Below are positions 9,500-18,848 of a stretch of 62,249 nucleotides of DNA, piece by piece. The notes under the pieces are model-generated. The model was not told the DNA's origin and searched no databases. It was given only the letters and a program-made list of their open reading frames with translations. The stretch is from Paenibacillus piri. GTDB lineage: Bacteria; Bacillota; Bacilli; Paenibacillales; NBRC-103111. Made by a program: the position numbers and the translations under genes. Position 1 is the first letter of the stretch. Each line of letters opens with the position of its first letter. Where the stretch lies: the NCBI RefSeq assembly GCF_004354045.1, contig NZ_SMRT01000024.1, forward strand, positions 1 through 62,249, given 5' to 3'.

Positions 9500-11404
9500 T
9501 CATTTTAGCGATTCCGTTGTGAACGGCGAAGCAGGCAAGCCTTCCCGGTTATACAGATTGGCCCCTTCGGGATTATCGGCCCATGCATATCTTACATAGA
9601 TGGGATTGGGCACCCGGCTATGCCATACCGCTACACATTCGTCCTCAATCCTGGCATCCGCCCATACGAAGGACCGGTCGGCCCCGGCTATGGCGAAATG
9701 TCTCAGCCTGTCCCCGCCTTTGGCTACTAATCCGCTGCCCCTATCGTCAAAGGACAATATGATCCGGTTCCCATCTATCTTCGCAGACCGGAGCATGGGC
9801 CCGGAAGCCACGACTGCTTCATCTCCATAGGCGACTTTCCGTGCCGCCAGTGCAAGCCGGGTTCCCACATCCTTTTTATTTCGAGGATGAACATCGTTCC
9901 ATTCTCCAATATCAATGGTAACAGCCATTCCCGTATTCGGTACGGCAAGCGTCTTCCGCTGTGCCTCCCTTAATGCCGCCCATTTGCCTGCGGCAGGTCT
10001 GTCCGAAGGCTCCATATAGTTTGGCAGCTGAACATATAGGAAGGGGATATCGCCTAAGCCCCATTTCTTTCTCCAATCGGCAATCAATGCCTTGAACAGG
10101 CTCTCGTACTTTTCCGGCTTCTTCGCATTGGATTCTCCCTGATACCAGGCGACTCCTTTGATGGCGTAACGGACAACCGGCCCAATCATGCCGTTGTACA
10201 AGCCGGATGGACGCCATTGAACGAAGGCGGGTGCAGGCAGCGGTTCGCTTTTCACACCGATCAAGTACTGCCACTCCCCGCTTAAATCGGTGATCCGGTC
10301 TCCAGTTCTCAGATGATAGGGCTTGCCTTTATAAAAGCCGCCTTTCCCGGAGAAATTAACCACTCGGACTACAACCGTGTTTCTTCCTTCCTGCAGCAGG
10401 CCTGCCGGAATATCGTATGCTCTCGGCACATATTGGTTGGGCTTGGTCCCTACCATAGTACCGTTGATATAAACCGTATCCTCATCTACAACGTTCCCGA
10501 GAAAAAGAGTTGCGGAGTTGCCCAATAGGGAGGGGGGAATTTCTATTTCCTTCCGGAACCAGACGACACCGTTGAAATGACCCAATCCCTCTTCTTCCCA
10601 ATAGGAAGGCATCCTGATGTACGGCCAATCGGTTGCGTCGAAGTCCGGATGAAAGCATGGCTTCCCGGCATCAGACAAGCCCGCGTCATTACGGTTTACA
10701 TTGCGGTACCATTCTTCCCTGGACACCAGATCCTCCTTCACCATGGCTTCCACATCATTTTTATTCTTCATCTTTTGTAAGGTTTCAATATAATCCGGAA
10801 ATAACGAAAGGGCATCCTCGCTCATAAAAGATTCTACAGGCGCCCCTCCCAGGCTGGCGTTGATGAGACCGACGGGTACACGATACGTTTCAAACAGCTT
10901 TGACGCATAGAAATACCCTGCGGCACTGAAGCTCAAGACGCTCTGTGGATTTGCCGCCTCCCAGCATCCGGCTTCGACATCGGTTCGCGGCCGTTCAAAG
11001 TCGTATTTTACCGGGATCAGGAACTGTCGTATGAAATCATTGCCAGCCTGAGCAATCTCTTCAGGATATACATCCCGAAGGGATTGCATCTTCATTTCCA
11101 TATTGGATTGGCCAGAACACAGCCATACATCGCCCAGAAGGATATCTTTGATGATCATTCTTTCCGCACCTTCATCGGTCTCTATGGCCATGTCATAGGG
11201 CCCGCCGGCATTTGCCGTCTGAAGACGTACCCGCCATTCGCCATTTGCGTCAACAGCGGCGCTGTAGGAATTTCCCATAAAATGGACCGCGATGACTTCT
11301 CCTGCCGGAGCCCAGCCCCATATGCTTACTTGTGCGTTTCTCTGTATCACCATACCGTCGCTGATCAGGCGGGGCAATTCGATTTTCGTCAGATTCCGGG
11401 TCAT
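9500..11404 (-). CDS. SGNH-type sialate O-acetylesterase / carbohydrate acetylesterase
   Basis: A 634-residue protein with the split SGNH hydrolase blocks of the sialate O-acetylesterase family. The nucleophile block is CSGQSNMEMKMQ (about residues 97-108), the glycine block ASLGGAPVESF, the Asn-containing block AWYQGESNA (about 418), and the C-terminal Asp/His block GEWNDVHPRNKKDVG. A GH2-like jelly-roll insert (about 245-370, FNGVVWFRKEIEIP to VVRVVNFSGKGG) interrupts the catalytic domain, as in many bacterial homologs. No signal peptide is seen. It probably removes acetyl groups from imported plant oligosaccharides; sialic acid genes are absent. The neighbours are tightly packed, with 12 to 21 bp between genes. 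Confidence 0.9.
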   Translation of the reverse strand: MTRNLTKIELPRLISDGMVIQRNAQVSIWGWAPAGEVIAVHFMGNSYSAAVDANGEWRVRLQTANAGGPYDMAIETDEGAERMIIKDILLGDVWLCSGQSNMEMKMQSLRDVYPEEIAQAGNDFIRQFLIPVKYDFERPRTDVEAGCWEAANPQSVLSFSAAGYFYASKLFETYRVPVGLINASLGGAPVESFMSEDALSLFPDYIETLQKMKNKNDVEAMVKEDLVSREEWYRNVNRNDAGLSDAGKPCFHPDFDATDWPYIRMPSYWEEEGLGHFNGVVWFRKEIEIPPSLLGNSATLFLGNVVDEDTVYINGTMVGTKPNQYVPRAYDIPAGLLQEGRNTVVVRVVNFSGKGGFYKGKPYHLRTGDRITDLSGEWQYLIGVKSEPLPAPAFVQWRPSGLYNGMIGPVVRYAIKGVAWYQGESNAKKPEKYESLFKALIADWRKKWGLGDIPFLYVQLPNYMEPSDRPAAGKWAALREAQRKTLAVPNTGMAVTIDIGEWNDVHPRNKKDVGTRLALAARKVAYGDEAVVASGPMLRSAKIDGNRIILSFDDRGSGLVAKGGDRLRHFAIAGADRSFVWADARIEDECVAVWHSRVPNPIYVRYAWADNPEGANLYNREGLPASPFTTESLK

Positions 11405-11416
11405 ATCGCGAGCTCC

Positions 11417-13624
11417 CTAGCTTCCAATCTGAATCTCAGCAAATGTATCATAGATACGGTTTCTCTTGGCCCGTTCCTCCGGACTGAGCTTTTGAGCATC
11501 TGCAATCTCATAGCCGCCAAAGGTATCATACAGCCTCGATGAGGGGTCGATTTCCACATAGGTGCACCAAGGCAGCCAGTGATAATGGCTTTGCAGCACT
11601 TGACTGGTAAAGTTGCCTGATTCGTGTCCCAAGCCAGGCATAATATATCCGATACTTCCGTCCGCATCATTGGACTGTCGGGTATTCTTATCGATGAACT
11701 CCGCAAAATCGAGATAATGCTCGTCACCTGTAATCACATACAACCTGTAATAGGTATATGAACAGGCGGCCATATACACATCGGCCCCCCCGCCGATGGT
11801 GATAATGCTCTGTCCGCTGATGGAATACTTGTTGAACGGATGCTTCGGCCAAGGGGTGGTCACAGGGAATGTCCACGCATAGGTCCAGGTTTCGGTATAA
11901 TCGGCAGCGCCGATCGCGCCCTCGAGCCACCTGTCATTACCGGTCAGATCGTACAGGGCGAGAAAGCCGAACAAAGCATAGATCCCGGCCTCTTTATCCA
12001 TGATGTCCATGTTGTCGCAGGTGCCGCCCCGATATTCCATATTCAAGTAGGCATTATCGTAAGACCATTCCCCCGCCTTGATCGCAGCGGCTTTATATCT
12101 TTCATCACCCGTCACCAGATAGAACTGCACCAAGAAACGAATCACACTGGGTGTGTTGGCCTTGGAGTCCATGCGGACGGAGCTGTCGGTATTGTATGCG
12201 CGGTAAAAACTGCCGTCATCGTTTTGAATGTTCACAATCCAATCGGCGGTTCTTTTACAGAATTCCAGCCATGCCGGCCGCTGGTCGCCTATTTTGCGCA
12301 TATAGAGGCAAGCGTCCAGAATGGCCTCAATCCCGTCGGCAAGCATCCGGATATAATGGGGATACGGCTCGAATTCCTTGATGCCGGGATGGTAGCACAT
12401 GTGCGGCAAGCCGGATTCGGTCATCGCCGTCCGCACCCAGAAATCGATGATGTTAACGCCTTTTTCGAAGGCTTCGGTCACGTTTTCCTTATGTCCGTAA
12501 CGCAGCAGCTGATAACCGATTCCGGGCTGTTGTCCGACAAAGCCGAACTGAAAGGACACACTGGATACATCCATGTGGGGCAGCTGGCAGGAGAAGGGCA
12601 ACCCGTACGATTCGCCGTACTGCCGCGTATATTGGGCGAGCATCTTCATGCAATTGTGAAAATGGAGCTCATTATCTACATCAAATAACTTGTCGCGCAT
12701 CCGGTCATAGGTCACCCTCCAGATGTCTTTCATCATAAACTGGAAGCTGCTATAGTGTCCGAAATTGACAGCCACAGCATAGTTTTGCTCGAAACCGACC
12801 TCCACCGGGTGGCAGACGCGCTGGAAGGATTTGAATTGATCTTGGAAATCGAGACCCGCATACCTTCTTGTTGCAGGCATTTGACCATCGCAGCCCGGGT
12901 ATACATAATCGATAGACAAGCCGTCGACTTTCGTCTCGAGCTCCTTGCGAACGGCAAAGCCATAATACAGATAATTCATGGTTCTGCTTTCCGGCTTGCT
13001 CATGCCAACGGCTCCAATCGTAAATTTGGGGTCCACATAATTGGCAGCCTGTAAAATATCCAGAGACCGCATGGTCACGTCTGAAGTCCAACGCGATATT
13101 GCCGCCATTTCACCCGAAGCGGTGTTTTGCATGGCGAACAAAGGCAGGGCGCAAGCGGTTTCCAGCCGCCAGAAATACTCACAATCCAGGTCTTTGCCAA
13201 AGGCGTGCTCACGCGCAAATTCATTTTGCTTATACCATACACCGGGCGCGAAACAGTTATAGTCATGCGGATCGTCCGATTCCGTCATTATAAAGGAGAG
13301 CTTGGTGGAAAAACCAAGGTCATCTCCCGCCTTCAGCACCTTTACGTTCCTGCTTACCTTAAATCCGGCGCCGCTTGCTTCATAAGTATCTGTAAAAGAA
13401 AATTCAGAGCCGGAGGGCACGGTTAACGTTCCTTTGGCGGTGATTGTATTGCCGGAAGCGGCAATCTCGCTGTAAGCTGTGTCATAAAACTCGCTAAGGG
13501 CAACGGCGGTCTTTAGGGTTACGAAGACCGGGCGTCTGTTAAAATATAGAAGTTCTCCGTCTTTTTGTACCTGGACGCCGCCGTCCTGAAGAATAAGGGT
13601 ATAGTCACCGTTTACTAGTTTCAA
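11417..13624 (-). CDS. Unassigned 735-residue protein, probable (alpha/alpha) toroid glycoside hydrolase
   Basis: No family is recognised with certainty. Residues 1-270 look beta-rich (alternating strands, few helices). Residues 300-700 carry repeating amphipathic helices with aromatic and acidic motifs: FQFGFVGQQPGIGYQLLRYG, MDKEAGIYALFGFLALYDLTG, and helices spaced like an (alpha/alpha)6 barrel. That two-domain plan is common in hydrolases acting on uronic-acid or rhamnose-containing oligosaccharides. There is no signal peptide. The gene begins with TTG at 13,624, supported by AAAGGAGG 8 nt upstream. Its start overlaps the 3' end of the carboxylesterase gene by 20 bp, indicating translational coupling. 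Placed between two esterases and a GH51, it is the best candidate for the backbone-cleaving or debranching enzyme of the island. Confidence 0.7.
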   Translation of the reverse strand: MKLVNGDYTLILQDGGVQVQKDGELLYFNRRPVFVTLKTAVALSEFYDTAYSEIAASGNTITAKGTLTVPSGSEFSFTDTYEASGAGFKVSRNVKVLKAGDDLGFSTKLSFIMTESDDPHDYNCFAPGVWYKQNEFAREHAFGKDLDCEYFWRLETACALPLFAMQNTASGEMAAISRWTSDVTMRSLDILQAANYVDPKFTIGAVGMSKPESRTMNYLYYGFAVRKELETKVDGLSIDYVYPGCDGQMPATRRYAGLDFQDQFKSFQRVCHPVEVGFEQNYAVAVNFGHYSSFQFMMKDIWRVTYDRMRDKLFDVDNELHFHNCMKMLAQYTRQYGESYGLPFSCQLPHMDVSSVSFQFGFVGQQPGIGYQLLRYGHKENVTEAFEKGVNIIDFWVRTAMTESGLPHMCYHPGIKEFEPYPHYIRMLADGIEAILDACLYMRKIGDQRPAWLEFCKRTADWIVNIQNDDGSFYRAYNTDSSVRMDSKANTPSVIRFLVQFYLVTGDERYKAAAIKAGEWSYDNAYLNMEYRGGTCDNMDIMDKEAGIYALFGFLALYDLTGNDRWLEGAIGAADYTETWTYAWTFPVTTPWPKHPFNKYSISGQSIITIGGGADVYMAACSYTYYRLYVITGDEHYLDFAEFIDKNTRQSNDADGSIGYIMPGLGHESGNFTSQVLQSHYHWLPWCTYVEIDPSSRLYDTFGGYEIADAQKLSPEERAKRNRIYDTFAEIQIGS

Positions 13625-15164
13625 AAGATTTTCCTCCTTTTTTCTTGAAGTATTGCTTTACAAGGAATTTCATTAAATCGCCGGGTTGTTCTCTGACAAA
13701 CTCCGGTTTATCTTTGAATACCATTCCGTACGGCGCCTCGGGAGTATAGGGCACCCACTGTGGCATCTCCTCTCCAGTGGAATCTTGTCCATTCGGATCT
13801 CCGGAACGGATGAAGTTTGCCCAGTAGTTGCACATCTGACGGGCAAGATCATAATGTTGACCGACAAAAGGCCTCCAGCATTTGGCCAGGGTCTCAAAGA
13901 AGAACCAGAGATCCACCGAGTGAAAGGTTCCAGGGTTATCCCATCCCGGTATTTCCGCATCAAAATTATAATAATACAGCGGGATATTGGCTCCGGTATC
14001 CGCATTGGCCTGCGAGGCAATTCGGATCGCATATTCAAAACCGCTCACGGAAGCATTATTTACTGCTTCATCTATGTCGTCCGACTGAGCCTGGCAAAGC
14101 GCAAGAAACTCATCGGCATCATCGCCAAACATTTCGGCAGCCATTTGCCGGAATTCCTCAAGCGTCTTGACATTCGGAACACTGAAGAACTCGGAGGAAG
14201 TGTGGCCCCAAAGCACCGGTACCATCAACCGCTTGTTTTCCAGGAATAAATCAAATGTGTTGCCTGTATTGAACACTTGATCAACAACGGTACCCCAGAA
14301 CCCGAACCCCTTATTATATTCCAGCATCTTGTCGCGGACATATTCCGCATCAAGCTTACGGGCTTCTGTAAGGGAGGAAACTCCGATAAATTCAAAGAAT
14401 TTCAGACCCTCTTGTTCGGCTTCCGCCAGATTGCGCCGAACTCTGGGCATACGGCCTCCCGGGTAAAGCGGCGCCGAGACACCGCTCTGAATAATCGCTC
14501 TCTGAAAGAGTCCTTCGTTCTGAGGCGAAGTAAGCTGGCTCATGACGCTTCCACCGCCGGCAGATTGTCCGCCAATCGTAATGTTGTCGGGATCGCCGCC
14601 AAAATTCGCAATATTGCGTTTGACCCATTGCGTCGCGAACTGCTGATCAAGGTGGCCGAAGTTTGCGGGAGCTTCCGGAGCCTCCGCCGATATTTCAGGA
14701 TGGCATAAAAACCCGAATACGTTCAGACGGTAGTTAATCGTCACCACCACGATGCCTCTGCGTGCGATGCGTTCGCCGTCAAACTCCATCTCAGCCGTAT
14801 GACCGACCTGCAGCCCGCCGCCGAAGTACCATACAAACACCGGCAGCTTCTCGTCGGGACTGTTAGCCGGAGTCCATACATTCAGGTACAGACAGTCCTC
14901 GTCCATGGGGATGTCCGGATCTACAGCCCATTCCCTGGTATAGATGTTATTTACATCGATCTTTTGCCTTACCTGCATCGAGACCGGCGCGAAATCATGT
15001 GCTTTCAACACATCATTCCAATCTTTTGCGGGCTGCGGGGCACGCCAGCGATTCTCGCCTACGGGCGGCGCGGCAAATGGAATGCCTTTGAAACTTGTTA
15101 TACGCGGATCGGCTGCCGGCAGCCCTTGAACTATGCCGTTTTCAACTTTCACTACTCTAAGCAT
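13605..15164 (-). CDS. Type-B carboxylesterase
   Basis: A 519-residue alpha/beta-hydrolase of the carboxylesterase/lipase type-B family. It starts with the usual VVKVENGIVQG and FKGIPFA segments and has EDCLYLNVWTP, an oxyanion GGG in FGGGLQVG, and the nucleophile elbow GGQSAGGGSV (Ser near residue 190). The catalytic His is in GTFHSVDLWFFF (near residue 420). A glutamate within GHTSSEFF is the likely acid member. No signal peptide. In this operon it may hydrolyse acetyl, methyl or hydroxycinnamoyl esters from imported oligosaccharides. The stop lies inside the 5' end of the next gene, with a 20-bp overlap. Confidence 0.92.
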   Translation of the reverse strand: MLRVVKVENGIVQGLPAADPRITSFKGIPFAAPPVGENRWRAPQPAKDWNDVLKAHDFAPVSMQVRQKIDVNNIYTREWAVDPDIPMDEDCLYLNVWTPANSPDEKLPVFVWYFGGGLQVGHTAEMEFDGERIARRGIVVVTINYRLNVFGFLCHPEISAEAPEAPANFGHLDQQFATQWVKRNIANFGGDPDNITIGGQSAGGGSVMSQLTSPQNEGLFQRAIIQSGVSAPLYPGGRMPRVRRNLAEAEQEGLKFFEFIGVSSLTEARKLDAEYVRDKMLEYNKGFGFWGTVVDQVFNTGNTFDLFLENKRLMVPVLWGHTSSEFFSVPNVKTLEEFRQMAAEMFGDDADEFLALCQAQSDDIDEAVNNASVSGFEYAIRIASQANADTGANIPLYYYNFDAEIPGWDNPGTFHSVDLWFFFETLAKCWRPFVGQHYDLARQMCNYWANFIRSGDPNGQDSTGEEMPQWVPYTPEAPYGMVFKDKPEFVREQPGDLMKFLVKQYFKKKGGKSFETSKR

Positions 15165-15192
15165 ACTTGATGCTCCTCCTTCAATTATTTGT

Positions 15193-16797
15193 CTATTTCG
15201 TAAGGCGAATCACATTCCAAGAAAGCTTTTTGGCTGCGGCTGTCACTTTACCGCTTTCCATTTTGGTTTCGGTATTTCTCACGGGCTTTATCGCATCCTG
15301 GTTCTCGAAGTTGTTCCCCTTTTCCAGATCATCAGTGTACATCTCAATATGCTCGGCGAGCTTATAGCCATCGAAGCCGCGAACGTCCAGGCTGACCTCG
15401 ATGTCGTCCTCGATCCCCCGGTTGATGATGAAGATATAGACCTCGCCCTTTTCCTCATTTTGTACAGAGGCTGCTTCTATAGCCTGAACATCTTCGTAGG
15501 CGTGGCACTGATTAGAGCCCGTAAGGGCAAATTGCTCGGTATTGAAGGTCGGCCCGTCGACCACGGGCAGGATCGAAATGCCGTCGCGGGTCAGCTTGTT
15601 CATCTGGTAGTATGGATAATATGCCGCGTTCTTCCATACATGTGCGCCGTTAAAAGCCAGGGCGTTTCGAATGCCGCCGGTCATGCAGCCTATCTTGATC
15701 CGGTCCGCATGGCGCAGGAATGTCAGAAGCACTGAAGACATGGCAAGGGCGTTCAGCATTTGATGGGAACCAAACCTGCGTTCCACATAATTTTCCGGGT
15801 CATATCTTGTAAAGACATTGTCTCTGGGGGCAAATTGGGAGTAACTCTTGGTAACATCCTGCCAGCCTCTGCGCCCGAAGAGAACCTCGCCCTGCCTGCC
15901 AAAGCTGCAGCCGTATTCGTCGAAGGAGATGTACATTTTCTTAGGCGTGCGCAGCTTGGTTTGCAAATAGTCACAAATGGCGACGGTTGTCTTGATATAG
16001 TCCTCAAATACGGAGGAAATGTTGAGATAGTTGGCGATGTCGCCTTCCGGTGCGGAGTGGTAATGGTGCAGGGATATGTAGTCTACCGATTCGTAGCACT
16101 GCTCAAGCGCCGCCATTTCCCATTCGGGGAAATGCCTGTAATGGTCGGAGGTACCCGCAAAAACGGTTTCCGCCTTGTTGTCAATCCATTTGACCATCTT
16201 GGAAATCTCATGGGTGCGGATGCCGAAGCCGACAGGATCCTTTTCCCAGGACCCTATCTGCCAATGGCCGTCCATTTCATTCCCCAGATACCAGGTCTTA
16301 ATGGGATAGGGGTCGGGGTGCCCATACTCCTTGCGCAGGTCAGACCAGTAGGAGCCTCCGATATGACGGGAATACTCCACCAAGTGTGCGGCGCTTTTGA
16401 TCCCTTCCGTACCGAGATTGATGGTGTACATCGGCTCTGCATCGATACGATGGGTCCACTCCAAATACTCGTCATGGCCGATAATATTCGGCTCAATCTG
16501 GAACCATGCCAGATCCAGCTGTACCTTACGGTTTTCAAGCGGTCCGATGGAATCTTTCCAGTCCCAGCCCGACACCCAGTTGCCTCCCGGAAAGCGAAGG
16601 GCCGGAAGATCAAACTCCTTGACAGCGTCTATGACATCCCGCCGAAAACCCATGTCGTCCGCCGTCGGGTGCTTGGGATTATAGATGCCTCCATAGACCC
16701 AACTGCCGATCGGCTCGAGAAACGCACCAAATAGACGTTTATCTACCCTGCCTATCTTATAATCCGGGTGTACGGTCACTTTTGCCTTCTTAACCAT
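15193..16797 (-). CDS. GH51 alpha-N-arabinofuranosidase (intracellular)
   Basis: A 534-residue glycoside hydrolase family 51 protein. The acid/base glutamate is in TWYLGNEMDGHW (GNE motif, about residue 173) and the nucleophile glutamate in MYISFDEYGC (about 294). The N-terminal strand RVDKRLFGAFLEPIG and the C-terminal jelly roll are family-typical, and no signal peptide is present, as expected for GH51 arabinofuranosidases. It removes terminal alpha-L-arabinofuranose from arabinoxylan or arabinan oligosaccharides. It sits directly downstream of the ABC importer genes (26 bp) and upstream of the esterase genes, which indicates cytoplasmic debranching of imported material. GAGGG precedes the ATG. 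Arabinose catabolism genes (araABD) are not in the window. Confidence 0.93.
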   Translation of the reverse strand: MVKKAKVTVHPDYKIGRVDKRLFGAFLEPIGSWVYGGIYNPKHPTADDMGFRRDVIDAVKEFDLPALRFPGGNWVSGWDWKDSIGPLENRKVQLDLAWFQIEPNIIGHDEYLEWTHRIDAEPMYTINLGTEGIKSAAHLVEYSRHIGGSYWSDLRKEYGHPDPYPIKTWYLGNEMDGHWQIGSWEKDPVGFGIRTHEISKMVKWIDNKAETVFAGTSDHYRHFPEWEMAALEQCYESVDYISLHHYHSAPEGDIANYLNISSVFEDYIKTTVAICDYLQTKLRTPKKMYISFDEYGCSFGRQGEVLFGRRGWQDVTKSYSQFAPRDNVFTRYDPENYVERRFGSHQMLNALAMSSVLLTFLRHADRIKIGCMTGGIRNALAFNGAHVWKNAAYYPYYQMNKLTRDGISILPVVDGPTFNTEQFALTGSNQCHAYEDVQAIEAASVQNEEKGEVYIFIINRGIEDDIEVSLDVRGFDGYKLAEHIEMYTDDLEKGNNFENQDAIKPVRNTETKMESGKVTAAAKKLSWNVIRLTK

Positions 16798-16823
16798 TAA
16801 AAAACCCTCTTTTCCTGTATGAC

Positions 16824-17726
16824 TTAAGCCTTAATTGCACCTATCAGCATCCCCTTGACAAAGTGCTTTTGCAAAAAAGGAAATACACACATGATCGGGA
16901 TCATCGTTACAATAATTGCAGCCATTTTCATACCTTCCGAAAACTTTACATCGGTTTGTACATTCGAAATATTCATCTGCTGACTGATTTGGGAATCGAT
17001 AACAATAGACCTTAAAGCAAGCTGCAAGACAACAAGACTGCCTTTTCTTATGAATATCATGGCATTAAACCATTCATTCCAACGGTCCACGGCATAGAAC
17101 AATATGATTGTCGCAATGATTGGCATGGATAAAGGCAATATGATACTATAGAGAATCCGCCATTCGCCCGCCCCGTCAAGCTTTGCCGACTCCATAAGCG
17201 ATATCGGTAACGACAGGAAGTAGTTCATCATGATGATTAAATAAAATGAATTAACTCCATAAGCAAGCACAACAGACCAAATTGTATTAATTAAATTCAA
17301 CTGCTTCATTAACAAGTACATGGGGACAATTCCGCCATGAAACAACAGAGTAATGACAACAAAATAAATGAAAAATCTTTTGAGCGGAAAATCGGGGCGG
17401 CTAAGCCCGTAAGCCATACTGGTAGTCAGAAACATGTTGAGCGGCAATCCTAATACGAGGAGCAGCAAGGTGGAACGGTAGCCTATCCATATGCGTCCGT
17501 CTTCAAACAAGGCCTTGAAATTTTCAAGTGTAATTTCCGTTGGTATCAATAATACCGTCGATTTCAGATACTCCTGTTGTGTTGAAAAGGATATCGCAGT
17601 GACGTTGATAAACGGTAAAATGATGGCAATTGCAAAGAAGGTGAGAATAACCAACAGGACAATATCCAATGGTTGCATTTTTTTATGCTGATAAGCTTTT
17701 TCCGGTACCGGTTTAACTTCCGCCAT
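16824..17726 (-). CDS. Carbohydrate ABC transporter permease, LplC/YtcP type
   Basis: About 300 residues with six predicted membrane helices. The cytoplasmic EAA-loop region LPISLMESAKLDGAGEWRIL couples the permease to its ATPase, and the C-terminus ends in FVKGMLIGAIKA, typical of the YtcP/LplC group. A GTG six bases upstream could also serve as start, but the spacing to AAAGGA favours the internal ATG at 17,726. No ATP-binding protein is encoded in the window. Lpl-type importers in this genus generally use a shared MsmX/UgpC-type ATPase encoded elsewhere. Confidence 0.93.
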   Translation of the reverse strand: MAEVKPVPEKAYQHKKMQPLDIVLLVILTFFAIAIILPFINVTAISFSTQQEYLKSTVLLIPTEITLENFKALFEDGRIWIGYRSTLLLLVLGLPLNMFLTTSMAYGLSRPDFPLKRFFIYFVVITLLFHGGIVPMYLLMKQLNLINTIWSVVLAYGVNSFYLIIMMNYFLSLPISLMESAKLDGAGEWRILYSIILPLSMPIIATIILFYAVDRWNEWFNAMIFIRKGSLVVLQLALRSIVIDSQISQQMNISNVQTDVKFSEGMKMAAIIVTMIPIMCVFPFLQKHFVKGMLIGAIKA

Positions 17727-17762
17727 ATTCACTTTCCTTTCCCCTAAATATTCGCATCCGAT

Positions 17763-18743
17763 TTATCCCCGAACCGTCTTCTTCCTGGATGGAAAAAGTC
17801 CGTCCGCGCCAAGCCATTTACAGACACGATCAGCGAATAGCAACAGAACAAAATTGATTATAGATCGAAACAAGCTTACTGCACTTGAGAAAGAAAAGTC
17901 GGCAGCGGACTGAAATGTAATTCGATAAATATACATGTCCAGAATTTCACCCGCTTTGGCAGTTGCAGCATTACTGATATTAAAAATCTGATCAAATCCT
18001 GCATTCATCAGGTTTCCAACTGATAAGATCAACATAACAACAATTGTGCTTTGTATGCCTGGAAGGGTGATATACCACATCGTCTGCAAACGGCTAGCTC
18101 CGTCGAGTTGAGCGGATTCATATTGTTCCGTATCGATGCCTGCAATAGCGGCCAGATAGATAATCATGACCCAACCGGCCGACTTCCAGTTTTCGGTAAT
18201 ATACAATAACGATTTGAAGATTTCAGAGGAGCCCAGAAAGTTGACTGCATCCCCGCCCAGCATTTTGATAATGCCGTTTACCATACCTTGAAAATTTAAA
18301 GTATTAATCATAATGCTGGCAACGATAATCCACGACAAAAAGTGGGGGAACGTATAAACCGTTTGTATCGCCTTTTTATATCGGTTCACACGCACTTCAT
18401 TCAACATGAGAGCCAAAATAATCGGAATAGGAAACTGAAACAGAATACGTCCTGCATTAATCCACAGCGTCTTCCAGATCGATTCAATAAATGCGGGATC
18501 TCTGAAAACATAGGTATAATTTTCAAGTCCAATCCATGGGCTGCCAAAAATTCCGAGATTGGCTTTATATGTTTTAAACGCCAGTGTTAACCCATACATG
18601 GGAATGTAAGCAAAAATGATATACCAAATGACTCCCGGTATTAGCAGGAGGTAAATTTCCCTGGACTTCCATACGCGACTCATCAAGGATAAATAATTTT
18701 TTTCCAACGATGAATTCTTCTTTTCCGATACTATATTCTCCAT
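17763..18743 (-). CDS. Carbohydrate ABC transporter permease, LplB type
   Basis: A protein of about 326 residues with the usual LplB layout: a cytoplasmic N-terminus, a first helix in YLLLIPGVIWYIIFAYIPMY, a conserved YGLTLAFKTYKA loop, and the EAA motif ESAQLDGASRLQTMWYITLP near residue 230. I place the start at 18,743 (MENIVSEKK) because AAGGAG lies 7 nt upstream. A longer frame would add 16 residues without a ribosome site. It pairs with the LplC-type permease 36 bp downstream and the binding protein just upstream. The predicted substrate is an oligosaccharide. Confidence 0.93.
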   Translation of the reverse strand: MENIVSEKKNSSLEKNYLSLMSRVWKSREIYLLLIPGVIWYIIFAYIPMYGLTLAFKTYKANLGIFGSPWIGLENYTYVFRDPAFIESIWKTLWINAGRILFQFPIPIILALMLNEVRVNRYKKAIQTVYTFPHFLSWIIVASIMINTLNFQGMVNGIIKMLGGDAVNFLGSSEIFKSLLYITENWKSAGWVMIIYLAAIAGIDTEQYESAQLDGASRLQTMWYITLPGIQSTIVVMLILSVGNLMNAGFDQIFNISNAATAKAGEILDMYIYRITFQSAADFSFSSAVSLFRSIINFVLLLFADRVCKWLGADGLFPSRKKTVRG

Positions 18744-18848
18744 ATGAAACTCCTTCTGCCAGAGTTGGTATAAGATCAAGTAGCCGTGCAAATCATGTAG
18801 GATTTACCGCAGCTACTTGAAGACAATTAATCGAACGGCATCTGCTCG

